DNA of 64,000 nt from Mastigamoeba balamuthi. Taxonomy: Eukaryota > Evosea > Mastigamoebida > Mastigamoebidae. The notes beneath the pieces were generated by a model that searched no databases, was not told the DNA's origin, and was given only the letters and a program-made list of their open reading frames with translations. The stretch covers positions 387,814-451,813 of the forward strand of contig CACRSC010001917.1 of assembly GCA_902651635.1 (NCBI GenBank), written 5' to 3'. The translations under genes and the position numbers were made by a program. Within the stretch, counting starts at the first letter, position 1. Each line of letters begins with the position of its first letter. This document shows positions 1-15,251 of the stretch, piece after piece.

Positions 1-1996
1 ACTGGAAGACGCGGAAGCGGTACTCGAAGAGGGCCTCCTCGCTGCCGTAGACGGGCTCGGCCTTCTTGGCCGCGCCGTAGGCGAGCAGCGCCGAGACCAT
101 CCGGAACGTCGCCCGCGTGCAGAAGAACTCGGCCTCCATGAGGTACAGCAGCGGGCACGAGACGTCGGGGTCCTCCACCGGCGGCTGCGGGGCCTCCCTG
201 CCCTTCTTCCCTGCTGCGGCGCGGGTTTGACCGGAGTCAATTTAGACCCAATGGAGTTCGAATTCCCGCGGACCCTTCTGGGGCTTGGCCTTGACCTTGC
301 GGGCCATGAGGAGCGAGACGGCGCGGATCTCGATGTACTGCGAGCGGCGCATGCCGAGGAGGAAGTCGAGGTACCAGAAGACGACGGCGTACTCGCGCGG
401 GGCGAAGAGGCCGAGCTCGAAGCCGAGCTGCAGGTAGAGGGCCATGAAGAGCAGCTTGAGCGACGACGCGTAGCCCATGAAGAGCCCGCCGCTGCGGATC
501 GACGAGGGCACGGCCGAGGGCGGCGCGGGCGGCAGCGGGTGCGCGGCGGCGAGCAGCTGGTCGACCTCGATGGCGACGCTCTGCGCCGCGTCCCAGTGCC
601 GCAGCAGCTCGAACGTCTTGCGGCGCATGCGCGAGCGGTTGCTGCAGACCGTCTCGAAGGTGACCTCCCAGACGCCCGCCAGGTGCTCGATCAGCGCGGC
701 GCTCTCGGCGTCGCGGACCCAGGCGGCGGGCAGCGGGAACGCGAGCAGCGACCGCGACACGCGCTCGGCCATCGAGGCGCCCGCCGAGCACTCGGGGCTG
801 CGCAGCGCCCGCAGCAGCCACGACCGCGCAAAGACGTCGGGCGAGGTCTCGCTGAACTGCAGCGTCCAGTGCAGCAGCCGCAGCAGGTCCACGCCCCCGG
901 CGTCCAGCGGCACGGCGCACGCGCGCGCCAGCCCCTCGACGTGCCTGCGCAGCACAGCGACGGCGTCCGCGAGTTCCGGCAGCTCCGCGCCGCGCAGCAC
1001 GGCCGGCGCCTCGACGCGCATGGCGATGCGCGGCTCGTAGGCCCCCGCGGGCTCCTGGGCGAGCTCGGCGCCCTCGGCCGCGTGCTCGAGGGCCGCCAGC
1101 GCCGCCTTGGCCGCGCGGCGCGCAGCGTCGAGGCGCAGCGAGTCGAGCGCGACGTGCAGCTGCAGCAGCGTCCTGTGCACGCGCAGCCGCGCGCAGAGGG
1201 CGTCGGCGACGGGGTCCCTGCGCCCGTGGTGCTGCTCGCGCCTGTGCTCGTCCTCTGCGCGCGCGAGCTCGTCGGCCAGCGCCTGCGCCGAGGGCACCTC
1301 GTCCATGGGCCCGAACCCGGGCAGCTGCAGGCAGACGTCCTCCTCGGCGCACACCCCGGCCTCGCGCACCGCCTCCATCGCCCCGGCGCACTCGCGCACC
1401 GCCGCGCAGACGACCGCGCGCACGTGCGGCGCCCGCAGCTCGCGGGCCGCGTCGTGCGCGTAGAGGCACGTGTAGACGCTCTGCGCCAGCGACGCGCTGC
1501 CCCCCAGCCACGCGCCCAGCGCCCGCGTCAGGTAGTCCGCCACGTGCAGCGCCTCCGCGGGGCTCAGCGCCGCGTCGGGCCGCAGGGCCCCGGCCGCCCT
1601 GCGCTCGGCGACGCTGGCCACGGCCCCCGCGCCCAGCCCGGGGTCCATCCGCGCGTCGCCCACGTCGCTGGCGCACATGGCCCCCTGCAGCGTGAAGTCG
1701 GCGCTGTGCACCAGCTCCCCGGGCCCCAGCTGCGCCCCCGCGCGGTCGAACACCGCCGTGACGTCGGCCCACGTGGCCGGGGCTGGCGCCGGGGCGGGGG
1801 CTGCGGCGGCGTCGGCCTTGGGGTTGGCGTCCGGAGGGCTGCTGTGAGGGGAGGGCAAGGGGGCCGTTGCGAGGGGGCTCAGGGGCTGCGCGGCGAGCGG
1901 GAACGACAGAGGAGGAGGTCCCCGGGACGCGGGGGCGTACAGGTCGGGCGGGTCGGGCAGGGACTCAACGACGTCGGGGTGCGAGGGCTCCACCAT
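1..1996 (-). CDS. NAA35: NatC auxiliary subunit NAA35/Mak10, 3' end off the window
   Basis: Scaffold subunit of the NatC N-terminal acetyltransferase, which acetylates nascent Met-hydrophobic N-termini at the ribosome. Seen: an N-terminal Pro/Ala-rich stretch, then the family signature around residues 110-135 (GELVH, FTLQGAM, ARMDPGLG, where animals have PKMDAG), SLAQSVYTCLYAH, FSETSPDVFARSWLLR, and near the break FELGLFAPREYAVVFWYLDFLLGM. A 59-base intron (about 214-272, GTCCGC...CGCAG) joins this to a second exon encoding EAEFFCTRATFRMVSALLAYG and EALFEYRFRVF, matching the family's C-terminal part, which continues past base 1. I start at the ATG at 1994-1996; the open frame runs further upstream to 2110, but that stretch is AT-rich, promoter-like sequence. 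Divergent from the RPC7 gene. Family assignment is secure; intron edges are inferred. Confidence 0.88.
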
Positions 1997-2249
1997 CTCT
2001 TCGGGAGGTGAAAAAAGGAGGGGACGACACAGATCGCACAGCAGATATTCTAATCTTCCTGAGAGAAATCGGGATCTCTGCCAGCCACCCACTGCTCCTC
2101 GATCGCGCACCGTGGCTGTGTGGCCGTGATGTGGCGTCTGTCAAATCGCTGTGCGGAGGCCGCTTCGATCCGGGGCGTTTAGATATTAGTAAATATCTCT
2201 GGAGATATCATATCTCTAGATTTCGTCATTCGCGCGCTGTTGGGACCAA
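1997..2249. promoter_or_regulatory. Divergent intergenic region NAA35 / RPC7
   Basis: 253 bases between two divergently transcribed start codons, so it should hold both promoters. It is markedly AT-richer than its flanks and carries clustered GATATT/GATATC/AGATATC words (2041-2050 and 2182-2220). No TATA box is convincing. Similar GATATC-rich islands lie in other intergenic regions and in introns. Confidence 0.45.
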
Positions 2250-3038
2250 ATGTACCGCGGCGGAGGCAGAGGCGGGTTCGGCCGCGGCGGCGGCTTCGGC
2301 GACCGTGGGCCTGCGGGCCGCGGGACCTTCGTCCCCCACATCGACCCCCCAGCGCCGCTCTTCCCCCAGACCCCCCAGATGGCCCAGTGCCGCTCGGCCG
2401 CCCTGCCGCTGCCGCCCTCCGAGTCGGCGCTCGTCGCGAGGGCCGCCGCCATGCGCTCGACGCTCAGGAGGTCGCCGTACCACGTGCGCGCGGGGCCCGA
2501 GTACTCGGAGGCGTTCTGGAAGATTGCCCGCGTGGGGCTGATGCCGCTGGAGATATCTGACCCGCGCAGGGGTGCGCGAGATACGGGGATCTATTTCGCG
2601 GCCCCAAAATCCGGATTCTTGGTTCTGATTCTGGCACCCGCACAGCTCGAGCGGTGCGAGCTGCGAGCGTGGAGAAGAGCGCGCTCGCGGAGCTGGATAA
2701 GCTCGCCAAGGAAGAGGAGCTGTTCGAGAAGATGGGCAAGCCGGCGTCCGAGTCGGCCAAGGAGGCGCGCGCGAGGGTACGCACGGGATAACGAAAGAAA
2801 TCAATTGATTTCTGACGCCACCGGAAAATATCAGGCGAAGATGAAGGCGCAGGAGCGGGCCGAGGCTGCCAAGCGCGAGAAGGAGAGGATGGAGGACGAG
2901 GAGGCCGAGGGCGACGACGGCGTGGCTGGCGAGGGCGGCGACGACCTCGACGACGACTACACGGCCAAGTACGGCAGCGAGGGCGAGGACGACGAGTACG
3001 GGGCCGAGGAGGGCGGCGACGACGAGCCCGACTACTGA
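2250..3038 (+). CDS. POLR3G: RNA polymerase III subunit RPC7-like (POLR3G / Rpc31)
   Basis: Subunit of the Pol III initiation subcomplex. Model: exons 2250-2571, 2646-2776, 2835-3038 (218 aa); phases agree at both junctions. Seen: N-terminal RGG-like MYRGGGRGGFGRGGGFGDRG, then PPAPLFPQTPQM, corresponding to the family's PPPLFPDTDYKPV, a helical segment ending RRSPYHVR (family KRMPYFIE), a lysine/glutamate-rich middle (LAELDKLAKEEELFEKMGK) and a strongly acidic C-terminus ending DEPDY, as in RPC7 proteins. Intron 1 is GTGCGC...CACAG. Intron 2 (58 bases) contains a perfect 16-base palindrome, GAAATCAATTGATTTC, just before a CTGACG branch-like site. Length is near the family norm. The low-complexity tail is typical and not diagnostic alone; the N-terminal block makes the call. 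Confidence 0.85.
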   Translation: MYRGGGRGGFGRGGGFGDRGPAGRGTFVPHIDPPAPLFPQTPQMAQCRSAALPLPPSESALVARAAAMRSTLRRSPYHVRAGPEYSEAFWKIARVGLMPLEISDPRRGARDTGIYFAAPKSGFLVLILAPAQLERCELRAWRRARSRSWISSPRKRSCSRRWASRRPSRPRRRARGYARDNERNQLISDATGKYQAKMKAQERAEAAKREKERMEDEEAEGDDGVAGEGGDDLDDDYTAKYGSEGEDDEYGAEEGGDDEPDY

Positions 3039-3290
3039 TGTGGCGACGGCGATAGCAGGGGCACCCCCTCCCACATCCCACCTCCGCGACACGCGAACAA
3101 ACGCGCGCAAGGCATTGTTATCCGGCGACCCGCCAACCGAGCAATTGACTGCACGCTTTGCTCCGCCCCCCCTGTGGTCCGCTGCTGCTGGCTGGCCGGG
3201 AGCACCGTGGGCTGGGCTGCTGGGTTCGGGGTGGACAGAGTGAATTGGTTGTTCCCTTGGGATGTTTGTGGACTCGGATGTCACGTGCGT

Positions 3291-6200
3291 CTACGCGTCG
3301 GATGCCCCACTGTCGTCGGCGCGGGGGCGTTTTCGCATGAACTCCTCGCCGAACGGTCTCTTGCGCTTCTGAACTATGCGCACTGGCGCTGGAACCGGAG
3401 CCGCCACCGACTCGGACGCGTGGTACCTGGCGGCCTCGTCGGCCCACTCCCCAAAGACGCCCGCAAGCGCCCGCCCGACCTCGGCCCTCGCCTCCCTCAC
3501 CTGCTCGAGCGCCCGCGAGGCCGAGGGCGACTGCGGCAGCGCCGCGTGGGCCCACTGCCGCAGCATCAGCGCGGCGCACAGCGACACCTCGCAGGCCCCG
3601 ACGCGCGCCTCGCATGTGGCGGCGGACGCGGGGCCCACGGCGCAGCGGTGGCATATCAGCGGGGCGCTAGGCCCGTCGTACGCCGAGGTGCACTCGCGGT
3701 GGTAGGGCTCGCAGCAGGTCACGCACCGCACGATCGCGCCGCCCGACCCCGCGCACACGGAGCACCGCACGGCGACGGGGCCCTCCCGCGCGCAATGCGA
3801 GCACATCAGCGGCGCCCCGTCGCCGATGCCCGCGCAGTACGTGTGCACAGAGGCCCCGCAGCCGAAGCAGTGCGAGAGCATCTCCGAGTCGCCGGGCCAG
3901 AAGCACTCGGTGCAGCAGCGTCGGCCCGGTATCGCGGGGCCCTCGGCGCCCGAGCAGAACTGGTGCGCGACGACGTGCCGCAGCTGCCAGAGGTGCCGCA
4001 GCGGCCTCGCGAGCTCGTTGCGGCCGTCGACGAGCCCGCGCTCGCGAAGCCACTCCACGCCGCCGGCGCCCCTGGGCAGCACGTGTAGGCCCCTCAGCGA
4101 CATGTCGCGGTCCACAAGCGCGCAGAGCGCGCTCTCGGCCGCCAGGCGGCCCTCGTCGTCGTCCGTGAGCAGCGCCGAAGAGCAAAGAATGCGCTCGGTG
4201 ACGCGCGCAAGGGAGACCGCCTGCAGCGGCGTCAGGGGCACAACGTCCATCGGGTGCACGACGGGCACGGTCTTGCCCGAGAGCGGCGGCTCCTTGCGCA
4301 GCTTGCTCGAGGGCAGCCGGTGCGCCAGCAGGCTGTCGACGCGCACCAGCAGGCGCGGGATGCCGAGCTCCGAGTGTTCGAGCGTCCGCCGGCACGCGGC
4401 GACGTTGGACGACTCGGGCACTTCGTCGCGGCAGCCGACGACCACGCGGCCGTACCCCCACGCGCCGCTCTCGGCCCGCGCGTCCCAGAACACGACGCTG
4501 TCGCCCGCGCGCACGTCCGAGGCGTAGTCGTCGCTGACGGCCCACGTCAGGTGGCAGCCGTAGCGCAGCAGCGCCAGGAAGTCGACGGCTTCCGGGTTGG
4601 CGCTCAGGACCCACTGGTTGACGTGCACGGGGGCCGCGGGCGTCGCCCTGTCGAGCACCGCGTGCGGCACGCGCTGCCTCGCGAGCGCTGTCCGCACCGC
4701 CCTGCTCGTCGCGCGCAGCAGCTCCGCGGCGCGGGACCGCACGGCGCTGGCGAGCTCGGCGACGCTCGACGGCACGGGCCCCTGCGTTGCGGGGTCCGCG
4801 TCCCCGAGGACGATGGGCACGAAAGTGCTCGAGTCGCACGCGGGCGTGTCTCTGTAGTGCGTCCCACGCGGGGCCCACCCAAACGACCGCATCGTCGAGC
4901 GCAACGCGGCGACCGGCGACGTGCGCTGCTCTGGCTGCTCCTGCTGCTGCTCCTGCTCCTGCTGCGGAGGTGGCTGCTGCGGCTGCGAGTCGTCCGAGTC
5001 GTCAGAATCGAACTCGGCAAGAGAGACACGGCGGATGCGGCCGGCGGCGACCAGGCGCTCGATGTCCTCGCTCTGGGGCCCGCCGCCGCGCGTGAAGCCG
5101 TGGTTCTTCTCGAAGTGCCTCACCATGTTGCTCACGAGCCGCGTCTCGACGCAGTACCTCGCGCACTCGTCGCCCGACAGCCTGTACGTCCTCGCCTTGC
5201 TCGCCATCTTGCACCCGTCGACCATGCACATCAGCACCGCCACCCCGGCCGTCCCTGGCGCCGCTGGCGTGGCCGCTGCTGTGCTCGGCGTCTGCGCTGC
5301 TGCTGGCGCCCTGGGCTTCTGCGGGACGCACGTGGTACATCGGCCCGCGCTCGTGACAGAGGCGCCCGGCTCGAGGGCGCTGCCGCACGACGAGCACTGC
5401 GGGAAGGCAGCGGCGGTGAGCCCCGTGCCGCGCAGCCTGTCGAACGCGCGCGAGACCTCCGGGGCGCTGCGCTGGCTGCGCATCATGCGCGATATCGACT
5501 CCCAGCCGCCAGCGCCTTCGAGCTCGAGCAGCTCGCGCAGCAGCGACACCTCGTCGGGCCCCCACCCTTCGAGTGCGTCCTCCTCGTCGCCCTGCGCTTG
5601 CGGCTGCTGCTGCTGCTGCTGCTGCTCGCCGGAAGACAGTCGTTGCTTCTTGCGCGCGGGCGCAGGCGACTGCAGAGCGAACAGCACCGGCGGGCCGACG
5701 AACGCGGGCCTCTGCGGCATCGCCTCGTCGTCGCACTCCGCCGCCTCTTCGACGGGCTCTGCCGACTGCGCCGACTCTGCCGCTGGCGTCGGGGGCGACG
5801 GGGGCTCGACGACGATCGCGGGGGCAGGGGCAGCCACGACTGCTGCCGCTGCTGGCGGCAGCGGCTGCGGTGTTGGTAGCTGCGGCAGCGGTGCAGCGGC
5901 AACGGGCGCAGAGGCAGCGCAGGGGGGCTCGCGCTTGGTCTCCGGGCGCCGGGGCTCCGGAGCGGCCGTCTGCGGGGCCTGCTGCGGGGCGCAACGGGTG
6001 AGCGGCGGGGGCGGGTGCGGGTGCGGCAGCTGGTGCTGGACCGCCGCCGGCTCCTCTCGCTTCACCAGCGGCCGCTCGTGTTTTACCGCCACCCACTCCT
6101 CGCGCTTCGCCGGCGGCGACTCGCGCGTGGCCGCCACCTGCTCCTCGGGCCTCGCCAGCAGCTCGGGCTTGGCCGCCGCTTGCTCCTCGCGCTTCGCCAG

Positions 6201-6685
6201 CGGTGGCTCGCGTTTGACCGCCGCCTGCTGCTCGGGATTCGCCATCGGCGACACGTGCTCGGCCACTGCGGGCGCTGCCGCGGGCGCCTCGCACTTCACC
6301 TCCTCGGGCTGCTGCTGCTGCTGCTGCTGCTGCTGCGGCTTCGGTGGCGGTGCGGCGGCTGGTGCAGGTGTCGTCTCCGCTGAAGCCGGGGGAGGCTCGG
6401 AGACGGCGTGCTGCGGCTGTGTCTTGAGCATGTCGATGTAGTCGGGCGCCTCGTAGTCTGCGCGGTGCCCACTTGAGCCCCGGGGGGAGAGAGAGAAGGG
6501 GCTGGGGGGGGGCAGACGACAGACCGTCGCTGAGGAGCGCGAGGGCGGGGTTGACCGAGGAGGAGGAGGAGACGGGGCTGCGGCGCGCGACGGGCGGCGG
6601 GCGGGCGGGGGCGACGATGACCGGCAGGGCCATCGGCGGAGGCGGCTGCATCACGCGCGAGCCCCCCAGCGGCGACGCCGAGCTC
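3291..6685 (-). CDS. Nuclear protein with SANT-like, zinc-finger and PHD-like domains; 5' end in assembly gap
   Basis: Probable chromatin or transcription regulator; not matched to a named family. Main exon 3291-6457 plus a 5' exon from 6525 into the gap; an intron (GTCTGT...GCGCAG) joins them in phase 1, giving ...LLSDDYEAPDYIDMLK, so the ATG at 6431 is not the start. Counted from that Met: poly-Gln about 33-41; degenerate KREE...AxKxE repeats about 60-135; Pro/Ala-rich to 260; SANT/Myb-like helix set about 285-335 (WGPDEVSLLRELLELEG); Cys4 ribbon about 345-370; a C2H2-like unit about 397-445 (MCMVDGCKM...NMVRHFEKNHG); a beta-rich segment about 630-700; two consecutive PHD-like Cys/His clusters about 835-930; basic NLS (QKRKRPFGEEFMRKRPR) near the end. 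Domain names are by eye. Confidence 0.72.
6310..6337. repeat. CTG/CAG trinucleotide run encoding poly-Gln
   Basis: About nine uninterrupted CTG units on the plus strand (CAG on the coding strand) within the SANT/PHD gene, encoding nine Gln. A shorter CAG run lies near 5610-5628 in the same gene. Confidence 0.9.
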
Positions 6686-7183
6686 NNNNNNNNNNNNNNN
6701 NNNNNNNNNNNNNNNNNNNNNNNNNNNNNNNNNNNNNNNNNNNNNNNNNNNNNNNNNNNNNNNNNNNNNNNNNNNNNNNNNNNNNNNNNNNNNNNNNNNN
6801 NNNNNNNNNNNNNNNNNNNNNNNNNNNNNNNNNNNNNNNNNNNNNNNNNNNNNNNNNNNNNNNNNNNNNNNNNNNNNNNNNNNNNNNNNNNNNNNNNNNN
6901 NNNNNNNNNNNNNNNNNNNNNNNNNNNNNNNNNNNNNNNNNNNNNNNNNNNNNNNNNNNNNNNNNNNNNNNNNNNNNNNNNNNNNNNNNNNNNNNNNNNN
7001 NNNNNNNNNNNNNNNNNNNNNNNNNNNNNNNNNNNNNNNNNNNNNNNNNNNNNNNNNNNNNNNNNNNNNNNNNNNNNNNNNNNNNNNNNNNNNNNNNNNN
7101 NNNNNNNNNNNNNNNNNNNNNNNNNNNNNNNNNNNNNNNNNNNNNNNNNNNNNNNNNNNNNNNNNNNNNNNNNNNNNNNNNNN
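6686..7183. other. Assembly gap (498 N)
   Basis: Run of N. It hides the 5' end of the minus-strand SANT/PHD gene and possibly an upstream promoter. The 300 bases right of it (7184-7483) are the intergenic stretch before the U1A-like gene and hold GATATT words and a TTTGACGTCACTATCGCG segment. Confidence 0.99.
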
Positions 7184-7483
7184 CGGGGGGCTCGCGGGGA
7201 GCGCGTGTGTGCACTGCGGGTTCGCCGAGGGCGTGTGCGGCAACCCCACGCGTGCGCAGTGCGATATTACCGCCCCGGGAGTGAAGCGCGCGGAGAGCGG
7301 ATGATACAGATATTTTCCGGGGGAGGTGCGAGAGAGATTCGCATTTGACGTCACTATCGCGAAAAGGGTTTTGTGTTTTGGTCCCCGCTACGCGCGCTCG
7401 CGCAGACAACCACACACCACTCTGTATGCAACGTCCCCACCCTGCCCGCCCAGCACGTACTGACTCGCGCCCCGCGCAGTGAG

Positions 7484-8640
7484 ATGGAGGTCGACAGCGC
7501 TCCCGGAGCCCCCGGAACCGAGCCCGTGGCCGCAGCCGCCGCAGGCAGCAGCGACGTGCCGCCGTGCCCCACCGTCTACGTGAACAACCTCAACGAGAAG
7601 ATCAAGAAAGAGGGCACGCCCGCACATCTCAGACCTCCCAAGTTTGGCCAGTAGGGGCCCCAGTGTTCTCGGGGGGGAGGGAGGCTCCCTTCCCTCAACC
7701 TACCCATCCCTAGCCGACCTGTCCCCCGCCCCCGCCCGCCACCCGTGCTTTGTTTGTTTGATTCTTTGTGATGACGTGGTGCAGGGGTTTCTTGGTTTTG
7801 GGGTCTGACGGATGGGGTTTCCCCGTGGCACCCGGAACAGAGCTGAAGAAGGCCCTGTACGCGGTGTTCTCGCAGTACGGCAGGATCCTCGACGTCGTCG
7901 CCATGTCCACGTTCAAGATGCGCGGCCAGGCGTTCGTGGTCTTCAGCGAGGTCTCGGAGGCCGCGGCGGCCATCCGCGCGATGCAGAACTTCAGCTTCTT
8001 CGACAAGCCCATGGTCAGCGCCATTCATATTTACTGAATCCGCGGGGGAGGGGAGTGAGGAGAATCTTCTGACGTGGCGATATTCCCCCGTTTCCCCAGA
8101 GGGTGACCTACGCCCGGTCCAAGTCCGACGCGATCGCCAAGCAGGAGGGCGCGCTCAAGGACGAGAGGGAGGTCAAGGAGCGCCGCGCGGCGAAGCGCAA
8201 GGCCGAGGCCGCCCAGCTCAGTTCCGTTTCCCGATATCTCGATATCTCCCCTTTTCCCGCGTGCTGATGTCACTAATCAATTGGTTCACTGCACTCCCGC
8301 AGGGAAGTCTGCGAAGAAGCAGGACACTGGCAAGGGCAAGAGCAGCAAGCCGTCGTCGACGGGCGCTGGGGCGGGCGCCGCGGCGTCCGGGGCGCCTGCC
8401 GCGCCCAACAAGATGCTGTTCATCGAGAGCCTGCCCGCGGCCGCGACCGAGGCTGCGCTCAAGTCGGTCCTGGCGCAGTTCCCCGGCTTCAAGGAGGCCA
8501 AGCTCGTGCCCAGCAAGCAGGGCCTCGCCTTCGCCGAGTTCGAGAACGAGCTCAACGCCGGCGTCGCGATGGCGGCCCTGCAGGGCTACCGCGGCTTCGG
8601 CGAGGACGCGTCCATCTCCATCACCTACGCCAAGAGATAG
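7484..8640 (+). CDS. SNRPA/SNRPB2-like: U1A/U2B''-type snRNP protein with two RRMs
   Basis: Spliceosomal RNA-binding protein of the U1A/U2B''/SNF family. Model: exons 7484-7613, 7841-8013, 8100-8220, 8303-8640 (253 aa); phases agree throughout. RRM1 about 30-110: RNP2 [17 protein letters not shown]1 MRGQAFVVF, then [17 protein letters not shown] basic linker ([33 protein letters not shown]) precedes RRM2, with [39 protein letters not shown] and a C-terminal ITYAKR, all family hallmarks. The first intron appears to begin with GC (GAGG|GCACGC) because only that donor restores KKEELKKALY; the nearest GT donors would insert residues into helix 1. One protein of this type is typical outside vertebrates and plants, so it probably serves both U1 and U2. 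Confidence 0.92.
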
Positions 8641-9005
8641 AGAGGGCGGATAACACGCGTTTCCCACCGCTTCCGCCGCCTCTCCGCCGACCCCCCTCCG
8701 TCCCGAACAATGCAGGGGGCTTGCCCTGCCCCCCCAAGAGGCAACGCTCACGTATTGCACTGCACGTGGGGATTTTGGGCAGTTTTTGCTGTTTGGACAC
8801 CTCAGGCAAACAGAAGTCTTATTGCATAGTCGTCGTTGTCCGTGCCGGCTGCCCCCGGGGGGAGGGGGCAGCAGGTGCTGTCGGATGGACCGTGCTGCTG
8901 TGCCGGTCTATCTCAGGGGGGTGGGGGGTGCGCCTGAGGTGGTGGCGGTGTGTGGGGGGAGAGAGAAGGGAGGTCGCCCTGGGCCAAAATGCTCCCCGTC
9001 CGCGC

Positions 9006-9584
9006 TCAGGCGGTGCTGGGCTTGTCGCCGAGGTAGCGGCGCACGGCCGTGAGGCAGAGAATGACGGCGGTCATGTTCTTGGCCTCGTAGAGGTCGACCG
9101 TCTGGAACAGGTCCACCGTGTTGACGCCGCACCTGCGGCACGCCTCGAGGAACGAGTTGATGTTCTCCATGATCTTGAAGGGCATCGTCGACGTCGAGAA
9201 CTTGCACCAGCCGGGCCTGAACGCGTTCATCGCCCTGCCAGTCGCGCAGAGAGAGAGAGAGAGAGAAAAGTCGTTGGCGTTTTTTGAAACCGAGCAAAAA
9301 ACGAGGTGCAGAGGGGAGACTCTCGGTGAGAGGGGTGCTCACTTGCAGAGGACGACGCCGGTCTTGAGGTACTCGTGGGCAGTGCCAGTGCACTTCTCGC
9401 CCGAGTTCGCCTCGACCCACTGGACGCACTCGCGCTCGAGCTGGGGGTCGTAGCGCCCGTTGATCTTGTCCTCGACTTCCTTGGCTGTGCCCGTCAAGGG
9501 TCAGTCAAGGCTGCGAGACGCCGGCTGGCGTGGGGGTGGGTGGGGGCCCGTACAGAGGCCGTAGTTGGGTCCGTGGAAGGCCAT
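9006..9584 (-). CDS. Small single calponin-homology (CH) domain protein, transgelin-like
   Basis: Actin-binding-type CH protein. Model: exons 9554-9584, 9343-9484, 9006-9234 (133 aa), phases consistent. Seen: MAFHGPNYGLSKEVEDKI, corresponding to the transgelin/calponin start (KGPSYGMSREVQSKI), RECVQWVEANSG, YLKTGVVLCKAMNAF, MENINSFLEACRRCGV and DLFQTVDLYEAKNM, the classic CH signature, ending shortly after the domain with no calponin repeats. Intron 2 holds an (AG)n/(CT)n run and an A6 stretch. Part of this gene, including 3' intron sequence, recurs inverted at 31990-32199. Cytoskeletal role is inferred from the family. Confidence 0.9.
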
Positions 9585-9828
9585 TGTGCTGGTGGGATGT
9601 GTAGATGGCTAACACCGAAAATTAAACTTTGATATGAATCCGAACAGGAGACGTCAGCTTTATATCTGTCGGTTGTTTGCGGTTGGAAAATGCAGCCGAC
9701 ACATCAACAACAAAGAGGAACACACAGCAGGCGGTTTTTCAGGACCGGTATCCCGTTGGCCCCCCCTTCTCTCCTCTCTTATACACACAGGAGCGGGGGG
9801 GGGGGGGGGGAGGAAGGGGCCTCCTCTC

Positions 9829-14672
<4,844 letters not shown>

Positions 14673-15064
14673 ATGTCGCGCTGGGTCCGCCACAAGGACG
14701 CGAAGCAGGACTACGAGGCACAGCTCGTACCCGCCCCCGCTCCCCCTCGGCTCTCCCCCCAAGCCGCCCCCCGCAGGAGGAGAAGCCCGCGGACGTCTCG
14801 TGGCCCGATTGGCTGCGCCAGCGCCGGGAGCGCCGGGAGCTCCGCCAGGCGCAGCTCGAGGCACACATCTGGTCGCAGAGGGAGGCCGACGCCCAGGCCC
14901 TGGCCCGCGACTCGCAGAGGCGCCGCGGGTGCTGCGGCTGCGGCCCCACGTGCTGCTGCGGGCTGGGGTTCGTGCTGGGCGCCCTGCTGCTCTGCGCTGT
15001 CGCGTTCGCGGTCATCCTCGTGCTCCAGAAGGCCCACAAGATACCCAGGATCATCCCCCTCTGA
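14673..15064 (+). CDS. Small Cys-rich single-span membrane protein, unknown
   Basis: Two-exon model 14673-14726 and 14777-15064 (113 aa), intron GTACCC...CGCAG in phase 0. Seen: MSRWVRHKDAKQDYEAQL, a charged helical segment (WLRQRRERRELRQAQLEAH), then a Cys cluster (GCCGCGPTCCCGLG) immediately before one membrane segment of about 22 residues (GFVLGALLLCAVAFAVILVL) and a short basic tail, HKIPRIIPL. The juxtamembrane cysteines look suited to S-acylation. Topology would be N-cytosolic, near tail-anchored. No family recognised. Confidence 0.7.
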
Positions 15065-15251
15065 GTCCCGAGGCGGCCCCGGTCGGCCCTCCGCCTCCTG
15101 CCTCGTGGGCAACGCGGGAGAATAGGTTCCCAGTAGACAATTGAATTGGCAGTAGTTCAACAATTTTGTTCTAGAAGATAGCAGGACGAGGGGAAGTACG
15201 TCTGGGAGGAGGACGGGGGGAAGGGGGGAGGGGGAGTGCAAGGGACCAGCG

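Noticed and set aside
227-2011. 594-aa plus-strand open frame
   Set aside because: Antisense shadow of the NAA35 gene; Arg/Gln/Gly-rich with no family features, typical of GC-rich opposite strands.
4254-5879. 541-aa plus-strand open frame (and the overlapping 506-aa frame)
   Set aside because: Shadow of the SANT/PHD gene; repeats mirror the poly-Gln and Lys/Glu repeats.
7614-7840. GT donors further into the first U1A-like intron
   Set aside because: They would insert about ten residues in RRM1 between KKE and ELKKAL, where the family is invariant; the GC donor restores the exact sequence.
9243-9266. (AG)n run as a functional repeat
   Set aside because: Simple-sequence tract in the polypyrimidine region of CH-gene intron 2; it needs no further explanation.
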